Below the pieces are notes generated by a model. The model was not told the origin of the DNA. It searched no databases and saw only the letters and a program-made list of their open reading frames with translations. From Neoceratodus forsteri (lineage: Eukaryota; Chordata; Ceratodontiformes; Ceratodontidae), in assembly GCA_016271365.2 (NCBI GenBank), contig CM028131.1, positions 169,140,501-169,204,500 of the forward strand: 64,000 nucleotides of DNA, in the 5' to 3' direction. This document shows, piece by piece, positions 34,743 through 47,838 of this stretch (its first letter is position 1; each line of letters starts with the position of its first letter). The position numbers were made by a program, and so were the translations under genes.

Positions 34743-35924
34743 TTGTTTAATTGTATTAAATTTAAAGGTATGCCTGTAGAAACTAGAGGAGGGAAAAATA
34801 AAATCAACAGCCCTTCGAGTAGTGTGTATCAGCAAAAACCTAAGATGGAGAAATTAGTAAGTAAACAGAAAAATGAAGAGAAAATGAAGAAAGTAACACA
34901 ACAAAAAAAATTGGATATGACACAAACATTTCTTGGTTGATAAGAACGGGGGGAGGAGGAAGTATAAGAAGGAAACTGGACTGGTGAAAGAAGGGGAGTT
35001 GAGTGCTATAGAGGTAGTGATAACTAAATCTAAACAAATCATGGGTGAGAGTAACAAAGAAATAAATGAAAGTTTTTTTCTAAGAAGATCTGTGGAGGAT
35101 GAGTTAACACCAAAAATGAGATAACCTCAAATCAGAGAAATTTGGAATAACTAGGGGTTGAGGGAGAATAAAATATTTTGGAATGTAGAAAATATTAACG
35201 AGCATAGTACACCACCCCACCTTAAGCAAGGCACTCCGTGATCCTTTGTAGATGATTTAGGACTTATTGACAGGATGAATAATGAAGTCAGTAGAACAGT
35301 TGAAAGTATTAAAGAGTCAATTAAATTAAATAATAAAGTGGAACAACAAACTGAGCAACAAATTCTTGAATACAATAGAACTACAATGGTAATCATAGAA
35401 ATGTTTCACAGTACTGAGGTATGCCTAGGTATACTGAGGCAGAATGAGGCAGAATCACATTACAGTCAATACAAATTACCTCAGTGGTACCTCGAGGTAG
35501 GAAACTTTTCTATAACTACCACTGTAAGAAAGAAATGAGTGATTTATCTGAAATCGTGACATCTGCATCAGGCCTGTTGGAAAAGGAAACAAGAAATGAT
35601 AAAGTGTATGTAGTGGAAACAAATGGGAATGATTCTGGTCAGAATAATTGAACACCATTCAATGAAACCCTTTGTATGAGTGCATTAGAATCAAACACTC
35701 CTTCTATGAATACTATAATGAAGGAATGTGCTAGGGTATTAATGGAACCTATGAAGGCAAATATATTGCTTTATGAACAGCAGCTGTTGAACAAAAATAA
35801 TTTGGTATTTATCAAGGGAATCTGCATTGTAAATAAAAAATTTAGGTAAGATACTTGATTATTTGTTGCAATGTAATGGTGCAGCAGCTAAATAAACATT
35901 CTCTAAAGAATTTACAAACATTCA
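34743..35924 (+). pseudogene. ORF1 N-terminal part of the Vingi/I-like element
   Basis: A reading from ATG 34769 gives a strongly basic N-terminus (PVETRGGKNKINSPSSSV, then KQKNEEKMKKVTQQKK). A later segment, NNEVSRTVESIKESIKLNNK and EQQTEQQILEYN near 35278-35380, looks like a coiled coil. Frameshifts separate the parts. The gene is cut by Harbinger-2 at 35924. No RNA-binding motif is recognised. Confidence 0.5.
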
Positions 35925-36237
35925 GTGGCCCAGATATTCAAAAGGGTTGCGCCATGCGCAACAGGGTTGCACGTGCTCAACTCCAAAAATGCGCCATTCT
36001 GCAATATTCAGAAGGGGCCAGTTGCGCCACCGAAAACATGCTGAGCAACAGCTCAATGGAAATGAAGGCATGCGCAACCGAAGGGGGCGGGTCCATGCAT
36101 AAAGTGCGCAATGCGATATCCGAACACTTGAGCAATGCGCAAGAGTGGCTGAGCCGGAAGTTGCGCAGTACCGGATTTGAGCCAAAATAAAAAGGCTCAA
36201 GGAAGCGGCGCAAGAACCCTAGCAGGCCGCAAACTTA

Positions 36238-36272
36238 GGGAGAGACAGAGACAGAGAGAGAGAGAGAGAGAC
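36238..36272 (+). repeat. (AG)n-rich microsatellite
   Basis: An interrupted GAGACAGAGACAGAGAGAG tract lies in the left subterminal region of Harbinger-2. Confidence 0.85.
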
Positions 36273-36419
36273 AGGAGCTGGAAGGGCAGAGAGGGACAGT
36301 GGTCCAGGAGGACAGAGGCCAGTGGGGGTGCCCAGTGCAGTGGAAGCAGCAGTGGGGCAGCGGGGTAACACAGGAACAGCAGCCGGGGGCAGAAGCCAGG
36401 AGAGTGGATAGTGTCAGCT

Positions 36420-37440
36420 TCCACTGGAAGCTGTAATGAGGGGGTGAGACACCATGCTGCAGGGGACGTGGCAGCTGAGCGTGCCCGTCGCGTGGTATAC
36501 CCGACAGGCGGTATCGAGGCCCGCATCAGCTTTGAGCTGCACAGACGCCGAGATAGTGGCCCGCACCGCCTGAACAGGGCAATACTGAGACGGCCAGTGA
36601 GCTGTGCAGTGATGGATGCAGGCACCAATGACGGAGTCATGCTCTGTCCGGGAGACCAAGGTGACAGCCTGCATAACTCACTTGCCATGGGCAACCTTCC
36701 AGAGGCCGACAGGGGACACCAAAGGCATTACACAGTCAACCATGCGTCCATACACAATTGAACCCAACACCGCAGCCTCATGCCTGGTATCCATTTCCCC
36801 AACACCACAGGCGCTAACAAACATGCAGGAGTTCCACAGGGTAGCACAAATGCTGGCATGCTAGGGCCATGACTGCACCCATGTGGCCCATCCGCCACGC
36901 CACCCGGCCCCGGCCCTTATCGCAACTTAAAGGGCTTTCAGTGTCAACCGCCAGGTGTGTGTGACGCCACTAACATCATCATGCCCGTGCCACACACCGG
37001 TGGAGCACATGTTCACCATAGGGCAAAGTCAGTGCAGCCGTGCCATCGAGAAGGAACATCCCCACGGGTCATCTAGTGGGCGAATACACATGTATGGAAT
37101 GCAAACACTGTGCAAGGGTGGAATGACACAGGTGCTGGCGTGCAGCACAGGACATGGGCAATATGGACCTGACATGACACTGATCTCACTATCTCCACAG
37201 GTGACTGCAGATACCCACTCTGTCCCCTGGCTGCTCACACCATACAGGCGCTCCACGACCCCAGCGCAGCTCGGTTTCAATGAGGCACATGCCACAACCA
37301 CGTAACATCATAGGCGGGTGTTTGGGATGCTCAAGGCATCTTCCGATGCCTGGACACCTCCACTGAGCCCTACAGTACAGCCCCAAAGGCCTGTGGGATA
37401 TTCCCAGCCTGTTGCTTCGCACAACATGGCCAAAGACCAT
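36420..37440 (+). pseudogene. Harbinger-2 transposase (DDE_Tnp_4-type) remnant
   Basis: The plus strand carries decayed transposase blocks in order. HRLNRAILRRPVSC lies near 36570. ETKVTACITHLPWATFQRPT near 36650 is the helix-turn-helix-like TALRFLATG-FQ region. A block near 36866 is reduced to HDCTHVAH, where the first catalytic Asp sits in DCTH. VTADTHSVPWLLTPYRRST is near 37201 and FNEAHATTT near 37280. The Harbinger-1 copy aligns block by block. The middle region with the second Asp is unrecognisable, and stops and frameshifts are frequent. Confidence 0.75.
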
Positions 37441-38899
37441 GGAATAGCACGTGACAGGTCAAAGAGAGGACAGCGATAGGGGCGCCAGTGGCGCTCGGTG
37501 ATATGGGTGATGAGCAGCCCCTAGGATGGAGGGACCCCGACTGACCCGGCAGGCCCAGCTGCACGGGACACCATTGCAGAAGAAACTACACCGCAACACA
37601 GTAGTCAAGGGGGACATGTGCAGGCAACACCGTCCATGCAGAAACCACAGGCACACAGAGAAACACACCGTGCATGAAGGTCAGGGAGTTAGAAGGGTCC
37701 AGGCATGCCAACACACACACCATCAGAGGGTGAGCACTCATATGGACACACACACACCAGGCAGCATACTGGGGCAGCAGCACAATTTTCTGAAATGAGC
37801 ATTGCAACACACAGCACCACCTACCACCCCACCACACTGGACTGTCACATGACATGTGTCAGGACCCTGGGCAACCCTGCACCTTGGTGTACAGTGCAAT
37901 GGGCATCATCATACTGCGCACCTGTGGGCAGTTGGGAGAGTGTGCAGGTGGTCCGTGTGTCAACAGTGAGCAGGCACCCAGCAGTGCACTTACCACCATA
38001 CACATGCACACAGGGCAGCACCAGACAGGGCCTGCATTGGGAGACAGCTCAGTCAAGTAGCACTGTCCCGAGACCTGCGGATACGTCGGTGGCCCCACGT
38101 CATGGTAGCACCACTGGCAGGCTGAGCAGAGGCCACACCGAGAGTGGCGCTGGTGCAGCACCAGGGGTCCCAGTGCGTAACCGCCGACCTTGCCCGCACA
38201 GGTCTGCATCACGCCAAACAAACTTGCCAGGGGTGCTCGGGATGCCCACAGCAGAACCCAGCATCGACAGGCCTGGTGTCGCGCCAGCCCGAGGAACAGG
38301 GTGGAGGCGCACTGTGGGGTGTATAGTACAGGGGGCACCACGACAGTGTGTGTCGTTGCATACAGAGACCACTGCCTGGGTCAGCCTTGTCAATGCAGCG
38401 GTCCCATCCGTCCTCTGAGACCAGCTCAGCTCGGTCCCAAGCACCTCCCGCTATGCCCTCCACGGACACAGACAGTGCCTCCCACGGACCTCGCAACCTG
38501 CCCCTGCAGCTGTACGACTCCTACAGCAGAAGGGATGTCTTGGCGTCCAATAGGTACTGTGCCCCAATGTCGTCACCCCAGGGGGTGAGCCGGTCTGGTG
38601 CACAGCTCCCTTGAGAGTGGGCGCTGTTTGCAGGACAGGTATGGGCGATCAAAGGGGCGGTGGACATGTGCCACTGTGACACTGTCCCCAGACCTGTGTG
38701 CAACTGCTGCTACTGCCCCTCCAACCACTGAGCCCCAGGTCCACCTGTTCCACCTCCGTGCTGTCAACAGTGCCAGACACCTGCACAGCACCGTGCTGCC
38801 CACGGTGCTGACAGGCTGGCCTGGGACTGTGCCAGCATGCTGGTACACAGGTGTGAGACAGGAAAGCCCAGGGCACATGCTGGCCTGCCATGTCCGTCG

Positions 38900-39670
38900 T
38901 GGGACACACACTATCACTAGCCGTGCAGGCCTGATCATCAATGGTGCAGGTGCGTTACTGCCATCAGGCACAGCATGCTGGCATGCCACATGCCGAACTG
39001 CTGTGACACGGGCTGTACCCCTGCCGTATCACTGAAGCGAGTTGTTGGCCCAGCCTGCATGCTGCAGTGCCTGCAAAGGCTGGGGAGGTGGATGGTCCTC
39101 CTCCACGTCCAGCAGGTCTGCCTCACTGTCTGAACCCACCACCACCACGTCTCCTGCAGATGAGACAGGATCTGTAACAGAAAGAGAGTACATGTGAGTG
39201 CATGTGAACAACAGCCCCCTCCAACAACATCACCATGCCTCATACCATGCAGTGATGGGCCTCCACCTGTCTGGAATCCTCCGCCTGGAACGCACGCAAT
39301 GGCACTTGGCTGCACTGGCACCAGTGTCTCCTCTGTAGGGGTCAGCTGCAACACCACTGGTGGGCCCCACCAGTGCCAGCCACGTGCCACCCTGAGGCTG
39401 CCACCTTCTCCTTCCAGCCTCCTGCAGGTCAGTCCCCATCTTCTTCTGGCATTCCTGCACATGAGCGCTGGTGGCTTCCATGCAGGTTGACAGCCAGAGC
39501 TACCCCTCCCATGAGCTGCACGCTCCTGAGGGGTGCCCTCTGTCCACTGGCTCATCCTCCAGGGAGGCCTGGAAGAGGCACTCGGTCTCTGCCGTGGTGA
39601 GTTCGGCCTCCTCCTCACGCCCACGTCCACACCTCAGCCTGGCTCTGGTCAGTCATGGTGATCTGATGGG
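38900..39670 (-). pseudogene. Harbinger-2 Myb/SANT-like DNA-binding protein remnant
   Basis: The minus strand reads ELTTAETECLFQASLEDEP near 39600, then a WEGVALAVN-like segment and HVQECQKKMGTDLQEAGRRR near 39450. The Harbinger-1 copy has NFTKAEADALFEAYLDREP and QECRKKVGTD at the same place. This is the Myb/SANT-like domain of the Harbinger accessory protein. An intron of 74 bp (39245 down to 39172) begins GTATGAGG and ends CTGTTACAG, at the same position as in Harbinger-1. The following exon encodes an acidic GSDSEADLLDVEEDHPPPQ segment. Frameshifts separate the Myb part. Confidence 0.75.
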
Positions 39671-41079
39671 TGGAAGTGGACCTGTCACTGTGTGCAGGCC
39701 ACAGCATTTCCCCATGAGCATAGCTGCTGGCCGGGGGGCAAGGCCCCCCATTTCCTCTCCACATGGCAGATACTGATAGAAAGGGTGCCTTTGTCCCTTT
39801 CTAGAGTGCCTTTCATGCTCAGCCCCTCAACCCTATCATCCTCAGCACCCCCTGCCCATAGGCATTGTCCTGGAGCATCACACAGCATAACTCACCTCTC
39901 ATCTGCAGTAACCAAATTCAGCCAGCACAACCACTGTCACATTTTTATAGCGCAACACATGCAAATGAGGTGGGCGCAACTTTAATAACATGCTAATCGT
40001 GCCACTGCACTGCGAATAGCTGATCAACGGATTTGCATATGTCGGCTGAATATATCGCATGTTGCGCTTAGCGCCATCTGGAAGTCCAACTGAGCAGATG
40101 GCGCATGTTTGTAGCTGCGTGCTACACTGTATTGTACAAGCCAGACCAAGTTACGCGTAGCCGATCGCGCTGCTGAACCGATGAGAGCGATAATTGATTC
40201 AGACAATAGCCACCATTGTGCCAGTGGTGCTACAGCACTGGGCAGTATATGGCGCTGTCGCGCTTCTGCGCTTATAGTCCACTGTGGCACTGGTGCTCTG
40301 GGCAGTCGAGCAGGATGCCTATACATCCCTATGGTGCTGTGCGTAGCCTTGCGTCATTGCCGTGACCTTGTGTATGCCCTCTGGCCCTGGCGCTGTTGGC
40401 ATGCCATGTGTACGTCCTATTGCCTGTCTGGTGACAGCGCCATACATAAAATGACGGCTTCTGTTCGAACAGCGCGATTGGAGCCTGTGCTGGTCTGTGC
40501 GCAACAACTCCACGTAGGATTACGGCGCAGCGGGCACCATATTGCCTGGCTGTAAAGTTGCTGCCATGGCTGGGAGGAGGGTGGTGTCCTGGAGCCAGCT
40601 TGCAGTGGCCAACCTGGTGGCCTGGTGGAACCCACTGTGAGGCACTGTGTGGTGAGCCCCCTCACCATGCCTGGGACCTATGTGGCAGCAAGTGGCCACT
40701 GACCTGGTGGAGGTCACTGGCGGGGCAGTCTGCTGAGCAGTGCGGCGCACGGTACAGTGACCTCCGCCCGGAAGGGAGCGGAACTGTTGACATGCTGCGT
40801 TCACGTGCAGGTGGGGTGGTGCCTAGGCCAGGTGAGTGTACCATCTATCACCTATATTCTCTGTAGGGGTGTGTGTGTTGCTTGGTGGCTGTGCATGGTG
40901 TGTGTGTGTGCAGCTGTGCGATGGATGGTTATGGCTGTGTGGGCAGGCACTCTCACTGGGGCAGGGGCACTCTGCTTTTGAGTCACACTGATGTTTGTCT
41001 CAACATATGTCTCCCACAGGCTGGATTGTGAGGACACAGGACCAGGGTGATGTAGGGCCATGCCAGGACCCCAGTGCCA

Positions 41080-41785
41080 GGAGGTGTTGTGCCACAGCAG
41101 CAGCAGCAAGCATCAGACACAGCTGCTGGAGGTGTGAGTATCATTACTTCATGGATGCTATTGCATGCTGGGGGCAAGACCACCAGCCATGCAGAGACAC
41201 AACCAAAGGGAGGTCATGGTTCCACTATACAAAACACTAGTGAGTCCCACACTGGAGTACAGTGTACAGTTCCGGAGACCATACCTGCGTATGGACATGG
41301 ACTGGGTGGAGAGGGTTCAGAGGAGGCGACATGGATGGTGCATGGATTGCATCACAAGTCCTATGCAGACAGGTTGACGGAACTGAACATGTACTCCCTG
41401 GAGGGAGGAGGGTGTGGGATATGATGGGACATACAAGTATCCTACAGGGGGAACAGAGTGCAGGAAAACAATATTTGTAAGCGTAAAGGATGTTCCAGGA
41501 CTAGAGGGCATGGGATGCAGTTGAAGGGGTCGTTTAAGAGAAACATGAGAAAGTATTTCTTCACAGGATGGGTGGTGGACAAGTGGAACACCTGCCAGAG
41601 AGAAGTGGTGGGGGCTGAGCTTGGTGCAGGATTTATGAATGCATGGGTTAGCCATAAGAAATTCTGGAGGTCAGGGTGAGGGAACGGACTTATAGGACAA
41701 CAGAGTGAGCGTACAAGGTCAAATGGACAGACTGGGTGTCCCATGGTCCTTATCTGCCGACACTGTCTATGTATCCATGTGGGCA
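41080..41785 (+). mobile_element. CR1 3' fragment nested in Harbinger-2
   Basis: MVPLYKTLVSPTLEYSVQFR near 41215, [17 protein letters not shown] near 41310 and [12 protein letters not shown] near 41375 are the C-terminal CR1 blocks. A RKYFFTGWVVDKWNTCQ segment follows near 41550. The tail CTTATCTGCCGACACTGTC, then TATGTATCCATG ending near 41783, matches the CR1 at 61484-62165 rather than the TTTCTATG-tailed copies. The left boundary is blurred by decay. Confidence 0.8.
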
Positions 41786-42528
41786 TGACACAGGTGACCT
41801 GCATCACAGTGCAGCATCACGCCGTCTGTGTATGCATCACAGGTGGTCAGGCATGCACTGGGCACATAGCTGTGTAACTGGCATCACCACGTTGCCACAT
41901 CACTTGCCAGCCTAGTTTGTACTGTGATTGACGTGGGCAGTGTGTATGGGCGGTGGTGCGATAGCTGGTGCGCCTGTTGTGATGGCCATATGCAGTTCAC
42001 TGTGAGGGTGCATGCCATCACAGGTGCGGGACATTGGGTGCTACGTGGCTTGCAGGTTGGGTGGTGTTCAGGGTTGTGGTCAGTCTCCAGCCATTGACTG
42101 TGTTCCCATTTTCCTAGGCTCGAGGTACTCCGGAGGATTGAGAGGGGTATTCGCACCTCACCCAGGTGTCACAGGAGAACCAGGTGATGCTGCAGGCCAC
42201 ACAGCGCCATGGTTCCAGGAGGTGGAGGCACAGGATGGGACACCAGCAGGGGAGACCAGCAGCCAGCTGAGCCTAGGCCATTCCTTCCCACTTCTCACAT
42301 CCCTATCACCTGCCTTCCCTCTCCAGGTTTTTATTCCCTCCCTTGAACACCCTGCCTTTACCTGTCCCCCACTTGTACATAGTTTCACCTGTTTATGTTT
42401 ATATATTGATCTTTAAATATACATTTCTATTTTGATACGACTGCTGTGTTGGTCTCTGATTTGCAACTGGCTATGGGTGCTCCGTTGCAGGGGTGTACAT
42501 ACCATCTGGGCTGGTATGGTCCTAGGTA

Positions 42529-42554
42529 TGTGTGTGTGTGTGTGTGTGTGTGTG
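42529..42554 (+). repeat. (TG)n microsatellite
   Basis: An uninterrupted TG run near the right side of Harbinger-2. Confidence 0.9.
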
Positions 42555-43286
42555 CATGGGAGGTATCACCAGCATGGCATTGACTTTCTGTTGGTCTTGC
42601 GTCTGCTGCCACCACTGCTGGTGCACAGGGTGGAGTCTGGCTGGTATTCTTCTCTGCAGCATGGGGTTGGCGTGTGGCAGGGGAAGCATAGTGTTTCCTG
42701 CAGTGCCAGTCACTGCACATGAGCCGATGTCTTGGGGTCACGAGTGTGCAGGTGTGCTGTGCGTCTGGGGGCTGATGTGCACTGTGGTTGTCAACCCCTG
42801 TGGCACTCTCTGCCTGCCAGTGGTTGTGCTGGGGTGTCATGGCTCTGCTATACATTGTTGGCTTGTCCCATGGGCGTGGATCATCGATCCCACCCCCAGT
42901 GATGCTGTGCTTGGGTTGTGCCGGTGTGGTGTGGGTTCTGCAGTGTGTTCCCATGCCCATGTGTGGCATGGCTGGCGGTGGGCCCCAGCCTGCCTCCCTG
43001 GATGTGCAGTTCCATTGCTCCAGGGGCTGTGCTTGTAGCTATGGCAGCTCTGGAGATGCTCAGCTGAGCTTCCATGGATTTGCAGCCATAGCACAGCATT
43101 TAGCTCAGCTTCTCCTTCCTGGTTGCCTTGATGGTGCAGTATATGCGATATTGAGGCGTTGGTTGCTTACTTAATTTGCTCTGCTCCATGTTTGAATATC
43201 GCACCTGTTGCTCATTTGCGCAACTGGTTTGCGCTTGCTCCTACTGTTGCGCCAGTTTTCAGCGCAGTTTGAATATCCAGGCCAGT

Positions 43287-44737
43287 ATATTTTAGAGAGA
43301 TCTCTGCAGATTGGAGATTGTAGCATGAATGAGAGAGATGGAATATATAAGGGACAATGGATGGGAAAGGAGACACTAGAAGTATCTCTGGACCTGGATT
43401 CTGAATTTGTGATGCTCTCTGAGAATTATGATTCACAAGATAGTATAATAAATGAGTTAAGAGAAGGAAATGTAGACATTTGGGAAAAGGGTTTAGAACA
43501 AAGGGAAAAGAAAAGAAATAAAAATGTTAGGGCACAAAATAAAGATAACATCAGTAAACTTACCCCAAAAAAGTATGGTTTATGACATAAGTGATGTTAC
43601 AATACAGGTACAGAAATCTGACCTTATAAATTTGGAGAAGCCTCTTGAGGTTGTGATGAGTACTCATAAAGAACAAAAGGAAACAGACAATGGAAAAGAG
43701 ATGATAGAACCCTTATAGGATGAGAAAAATTAATAAAAGCGAGTAAAAATGGGTTAGGTGTTGTTTTAAAGGATATGAAATGTAAAAGTGCAAATAAAAT
43801 ACATCTAAATAGACCTAGTAAATCTTCTAGTAGTAGAAAAGGTTGTAAAGGGCTTAAGAAGAACAAAAGCTAAGGAAAACAAAAGAGAGTTAAGGAAATA
43901 AAGAATAATGGGGAGGAAATGGAGAATAATAATGAGATCATTGATAAATCTTTTAAACCAGAAGGGGAGAATCAGGACCATACAATAATAAAGGAATTGT
44001 CGATTGAAGAGAAAAATTCATGTGATCGGAATAAGTTTCTTAAAAGAACATTAGTATCAGATTTTGTGTTACCTATATATAAAGTTCCAATAAAGCCAGA
44101 AGAGACTGAAATCAAATGAAATCAGAATATCAAACAATTATTAGGTTTGATTTTACAAACAAATGGAAAGCCGGATAATATAATGACAACATTTAGTGTC
44201 ATTAGGCCATTGATACATAAGGAACTGATTCTTCTGGTATCTGACCAATACTATGTGCTTAACACTATTGAGAATCAGAAAGAAAAAATGAGATATTATG
44301 GATATGAACTGGATAATGTACTTTGTAATAAAAATATCTTCCAGGATTAGTATAAGGAATTAATAATCAATGGTAATGGAAAGGAGTTTCAAATTTCAAT
44401 ATATGGTCTGAATATTTTTTTGATTGAGACAAAACAAAATCTTAGGGCTAAAGTGGCTGAGATGCTATAAAACTTGACTAAAGATATAAGTCTTAATAAA
44501 AGAATAAGAAAGTCAATGCGATGGGAATCAAATGGACAGATAACTATCTGGGTGAATAACCAAGATGATTACCAACAGATCATGGCCAAAGAAACTGTTC
44601 TGGATAAAGTAGAAATCTATTTACAGGGAGAAGTTGAGTTGGGTAACAAAGAATGGGACAGGGACAATAAGGATCAATGGTTAAATTTAATTGAAATGAC
44701 AAACAGATTTGAAATGTTGAAAGAGTATGAAGAATGA
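43287..44737 (+). pseudogene. ORF1 C-terminal part of the Vingi/I-like element
   Basis: After Harbinger-2 the AT-rich Lys/Glu/Asn-rich reading resumes. Partial frames are 43325-43585 (GKETLEVSLDLDSEFVMLSE), 43919-44119 (LKRTLVSDFVLPIYKVP), 44147-44350 and 44474-44737 (GQITIWVNNQDDYQQIM). The last segment ends just before the endonuclease start. No zinc knuckle was seen. Five or more stops break the frame. Confidence 0.55.
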
Positions 44738-44775
44738 CAAATAATGAAGAAGAATATGAGTAGTACAAAACCCCT

Positions 44776-45800
44776 ATAATATAATTACTTGGAATGTGTC
44801 AGGGCTTAGAAATAGTTTGGCAGATCCAACTTTTGAGGATTTTATATCAAAGTTTAAATTTATAGCATTACAAGAAACATGGATTCAAGAAGAAATGAAT
44901 ATAAATGGTTATAAAACTTTTTGGAAATCTGCATCTAGGAAAATAATTATGGTAGGGTGTCTGGAGGGTTAATTACTTGGTGCCAAATAATGGAAGGAAT
45001 AGAGCATAAGGAAATAGAATTGGATTTGGAGCACATTCTGCCTGTTCAAATAACCAAGAAAGAGGGATCTTATGTACTTATTAATGTTTATTTCTCCCCT
45101 ATAAGTTCAAACTTTAGGGATGATAGGGATATGGATATTTTGGTAGGGATCATTACTTCCTGCTTGGAGAGGAACCCATTATGTGGGATTGCTGTAACTG
45201 GGAACTTTAATGCCAGGGTGGGGCATTGTTTGGAGTTAACAGAAGAACTATGGGAGGCATATGAGGCTCTGGATGGACTGTCTCGTAGAGGAGTTAGATC
45301 CTCTAAAGATGTAAAAGGCTATGAAAGAGGGATGATGATCTCTAGAAACTAGAAGATAGAGAATTTATTTTAATTAATGGTCAATCCCAAGGAGACATAG
45401 AGGGGGAATATACTTTTTTAGGAGCTAGAGGAACCTCATTAATTGATTTATGTTGGATTAAAATAAATCTAGTAAAGAGACTAGGGTCTTTTAGGATAGG
45501 TTCAAGATTGGGTAAAGAACATAGGCCTTTACAGATGGAAGTACTAATTGGCCAAAATTTAGTTAAAATATTAATAAATAGGGTGGAGATTATTAGAGTT
45601 AAAAGGGGAATTAAATGGGAATTACTAGAGAAGTATAATTCTATTAAAATACTTCATTACTTTGGAATAAGAGATCTTGTATTTGAACCGGGTTATCAAA
45701 AAATACCAGAAACTTATGTCAAACTATTTGAAGAAGTTATGGAAACTCTCTCAGCTCTTTTACTTGAAACATCGATCATTAAAGAAAACAGAAAATGAAG
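44776..45800 (+). pseudogene. Endonuclease (EEP family) of the Vingi/I-like element
   Basis: ITWNVSGLRNSLADPTFEDF near 44780 is the first strand with the catalytic Asn. FIALQETWIQEEMNINGYKT near 44860 contains the catalytic Glu in QET. VTGNFNARVGH near 45198 is the GDFNAR motif with Asp replaced by Asn. LIDLCWIKINLVKRLGSF near 45440 resembles the T-LD-- segment. A frameshift lies near 44960 and a stop near 45350. Confidence 0.75.
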
Positions 45801-46179
45801 TAAATGGTTTGATGAAGATTGTATAAAAAGTAAAAGAGAAATTAATAGATTAGCCAGAATAGCTATTAGTCAACCAACAAAAGGTAATGAGCAAAATTAA
45901 ACAAGTATAGAAAAGAGTATAAAAAAATACTGGATTTAAAAAAAGCTAAATATAAAAAATACCTTTGGGAAGAATTTGAAAAAGTGACTAAAGATAAAGA
46001 CAGCAAGAAATTTTGGAGGTTGGTCACCAATGGATTGGATAATATATAAGAAAACATAGAAAGCCATATAGACCCCTCTACTTTAGAACAGTACTATAAG
46101 GAATTACTTTATAAAATAAATATGAACATAACAACAGATAAAAATAATACAGAAATGGCAGTTATGAGAAAAAAATCCT

Positions 46180-47705
46180 ACCCTAGGAAATAGAATTGGC
46201 AATAAAGGACGTAAAAAGGCACAAAGCTCCAGGATCAGATGGTGTCCCAATGGACATAATAATGGAGGACCCTGACCTATGGACCCCAGTCTTAACAGTA
46301 TTATTTAACCATGTAATAGAGAAAGGTATAACCTCCAGATCATCGAAAGAGAATATAATAATTCCTATCTTTAAGAAAGGAGACAAATAATTACCAGAAA
46401 ACTATAGACTAAGTAGTTTGTTAGATAATTCACTAAAGATATTCACAAAAGTAATATTACATAGAATGATTAACTGGTTAGATAATAAAAAAATAATAGA
46501 TACTGCCCAGGTTGGTTTTATGGCAGGTTGTTCGACAATTGCTCAATGCTTTGTCTTATCACATTTGGTACATAAATATATTAATATAAAAATCTAAAAT
46601 TGTTCTGTGTTCTTGTTGATATAAAAGCGGCTTTAGACAGAGTTGACAGAAATAAATTGTGGGAAGTCTTGAAAGAATATAGATTGGAGGGGGAATGTGC
46701 AGTATCCTAAAAATGTTATATGAAGATAATTATACAAAAATTAGATATAATAAAGAAGGAGATACTACACCTAAATTCCACACTAACATAAGATTAAGAC
46801 AGGGTTGCATTTTATCTCCAATACTTTTTAATATATTTTTAAATAAGACATTGGAAAGACAGTGTGATCCAGAGCATCACATGCCATGTGTGGGTGCCAG
46901 GTGATACCCCTACCTGGCATATGCAGATGACATAGTATTGATGTCAACTAGCCATCTTGGAACAAAAAGGAGTATTAAAAGATTTAATGAAGAATGTGCT
47001 AAGATGGGTTTGGAAATAAACATTAATAAAACAAAGTATATGATATTTAGCAGGAACAGGGTGAGAAATTGTAAATTAGGTGCTATTAAATGTAATAACC
47101 AGATTACTGAAAGGGTGAACACATTCAGTTATTTGGGTATAACCTTTAACTTTAATTTAAAATGGACAGAACACATTTTAAATATAGTACAAAAAATTAG
47201 AAGATTAATTCCGGGAATAGCAAGGTTTACATATAAATATGGCAGTCATTCTGTTACAGGCCCAATTAGGGTTTTAAGGACCAAAATTAAAAGTCAGATA
47301 CTCTATGGGGAAGACGTATGGGGTTTTGACAAGGTTGGAAGTTTGGAAACAGTAATGAATAAATTTTATAGACAAATTTTGGGACTCCCTAATGGAGCTT
47401 CTAGTTGTCTTAGTAGATTAGAATTAGGACAGTTACCACTTATAAGTAATATTGAACAAAGATTATGTGTATACTGGCTTAAGGTATATAATATGCACCA
47501 AGAAAGACTGCCTAGAATTTGTCTTGAGGATACGTTGATAAATAGACATAAAGGTTTTGTGAACCCAAGCTTAAACACTATTGAAAAAATCATCAAAGCA
47601 TATGGTTTATTATATTGTCTTACATTGAATATTAATACTCCACATGATGTAATTAAATCTGTTATTAAAGAACAAATTGAAGACATATATTCAAAAAGAA
47701 AGTGA
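46180..47705 (+). pseudogene. Reverse transcriptase of the Vingi/I-like element
   Basis: HKAPGSDGVPMDIIMEDPDL near 46220 and ENIIIPIFKKGDK near 46350 are finger blocks. QVGFMAGCSTIAQCF lies near 46508. Motif A near 46613 reads VLVDIKAALDRVDRN, with the catalytic Asp kept. RLRQGCILSPILFNIFLN is near 46793 and motif C AYADDIVLMS near 46918. From 46938 to 47705 a 255-codon frame remains open, covering the thumb (MGLEININKTKYMIFS, FSYLGITFNFNLKW) and a C-terminal KFYRQILGLPNGASSCLSRL region. Stops near 46390 and 46600 and a frameshift near 46900 inactivate it. Confidence 0.85.
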
Positions 47706-47838
47706 ATTGGCAAAGAATTGCAAACTTAGCAGCTGGTTGACCTATAGTACTAATAGAATATTTGGTATACAGTAATATCTCACAAAACTAAAGAATCTGA
47801 AATTAAGGAAAGCATACACAAAGTTTAGACTTGGGTAT

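Larger units (their letters stand above)
35927..43283. mobile_element. Harbinger-2 (PIF/Harbinger DNA transposon), 7.4 kb, inverted relative to Harbinger-1
   Basis: The termini are GGCCCAGATATTCAAAAGG at 35927 and, reverse-complemented, GGCCTGGATATTCAAACTG ending at 43283. They are closely related to the Harbinger-1 ends. An AGT trinucleotide flanks both ends (35924-35926 and 43284-43286). The transposase lies on the plus strand at the left and the Myb/SANT-like gene on the minus strand at the right, the mirror image of Harbinger-1. Subterminal GCGCAAC words are frequent. A CR1 fragment is inserted near 41.1-41.8 kb. The element retains more CpG than Harbinger-1, consistent with younger age. 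Confidence 0.88.

Noticed and set aside
36411..39985. Many overlapping long frames on both strands in GC/CA-rich DNA
   Set aside because: They follow base composition inside Harbinger-2. Only the frames with transposase or Myb-like blocks that match Harbinger-1 are retained.
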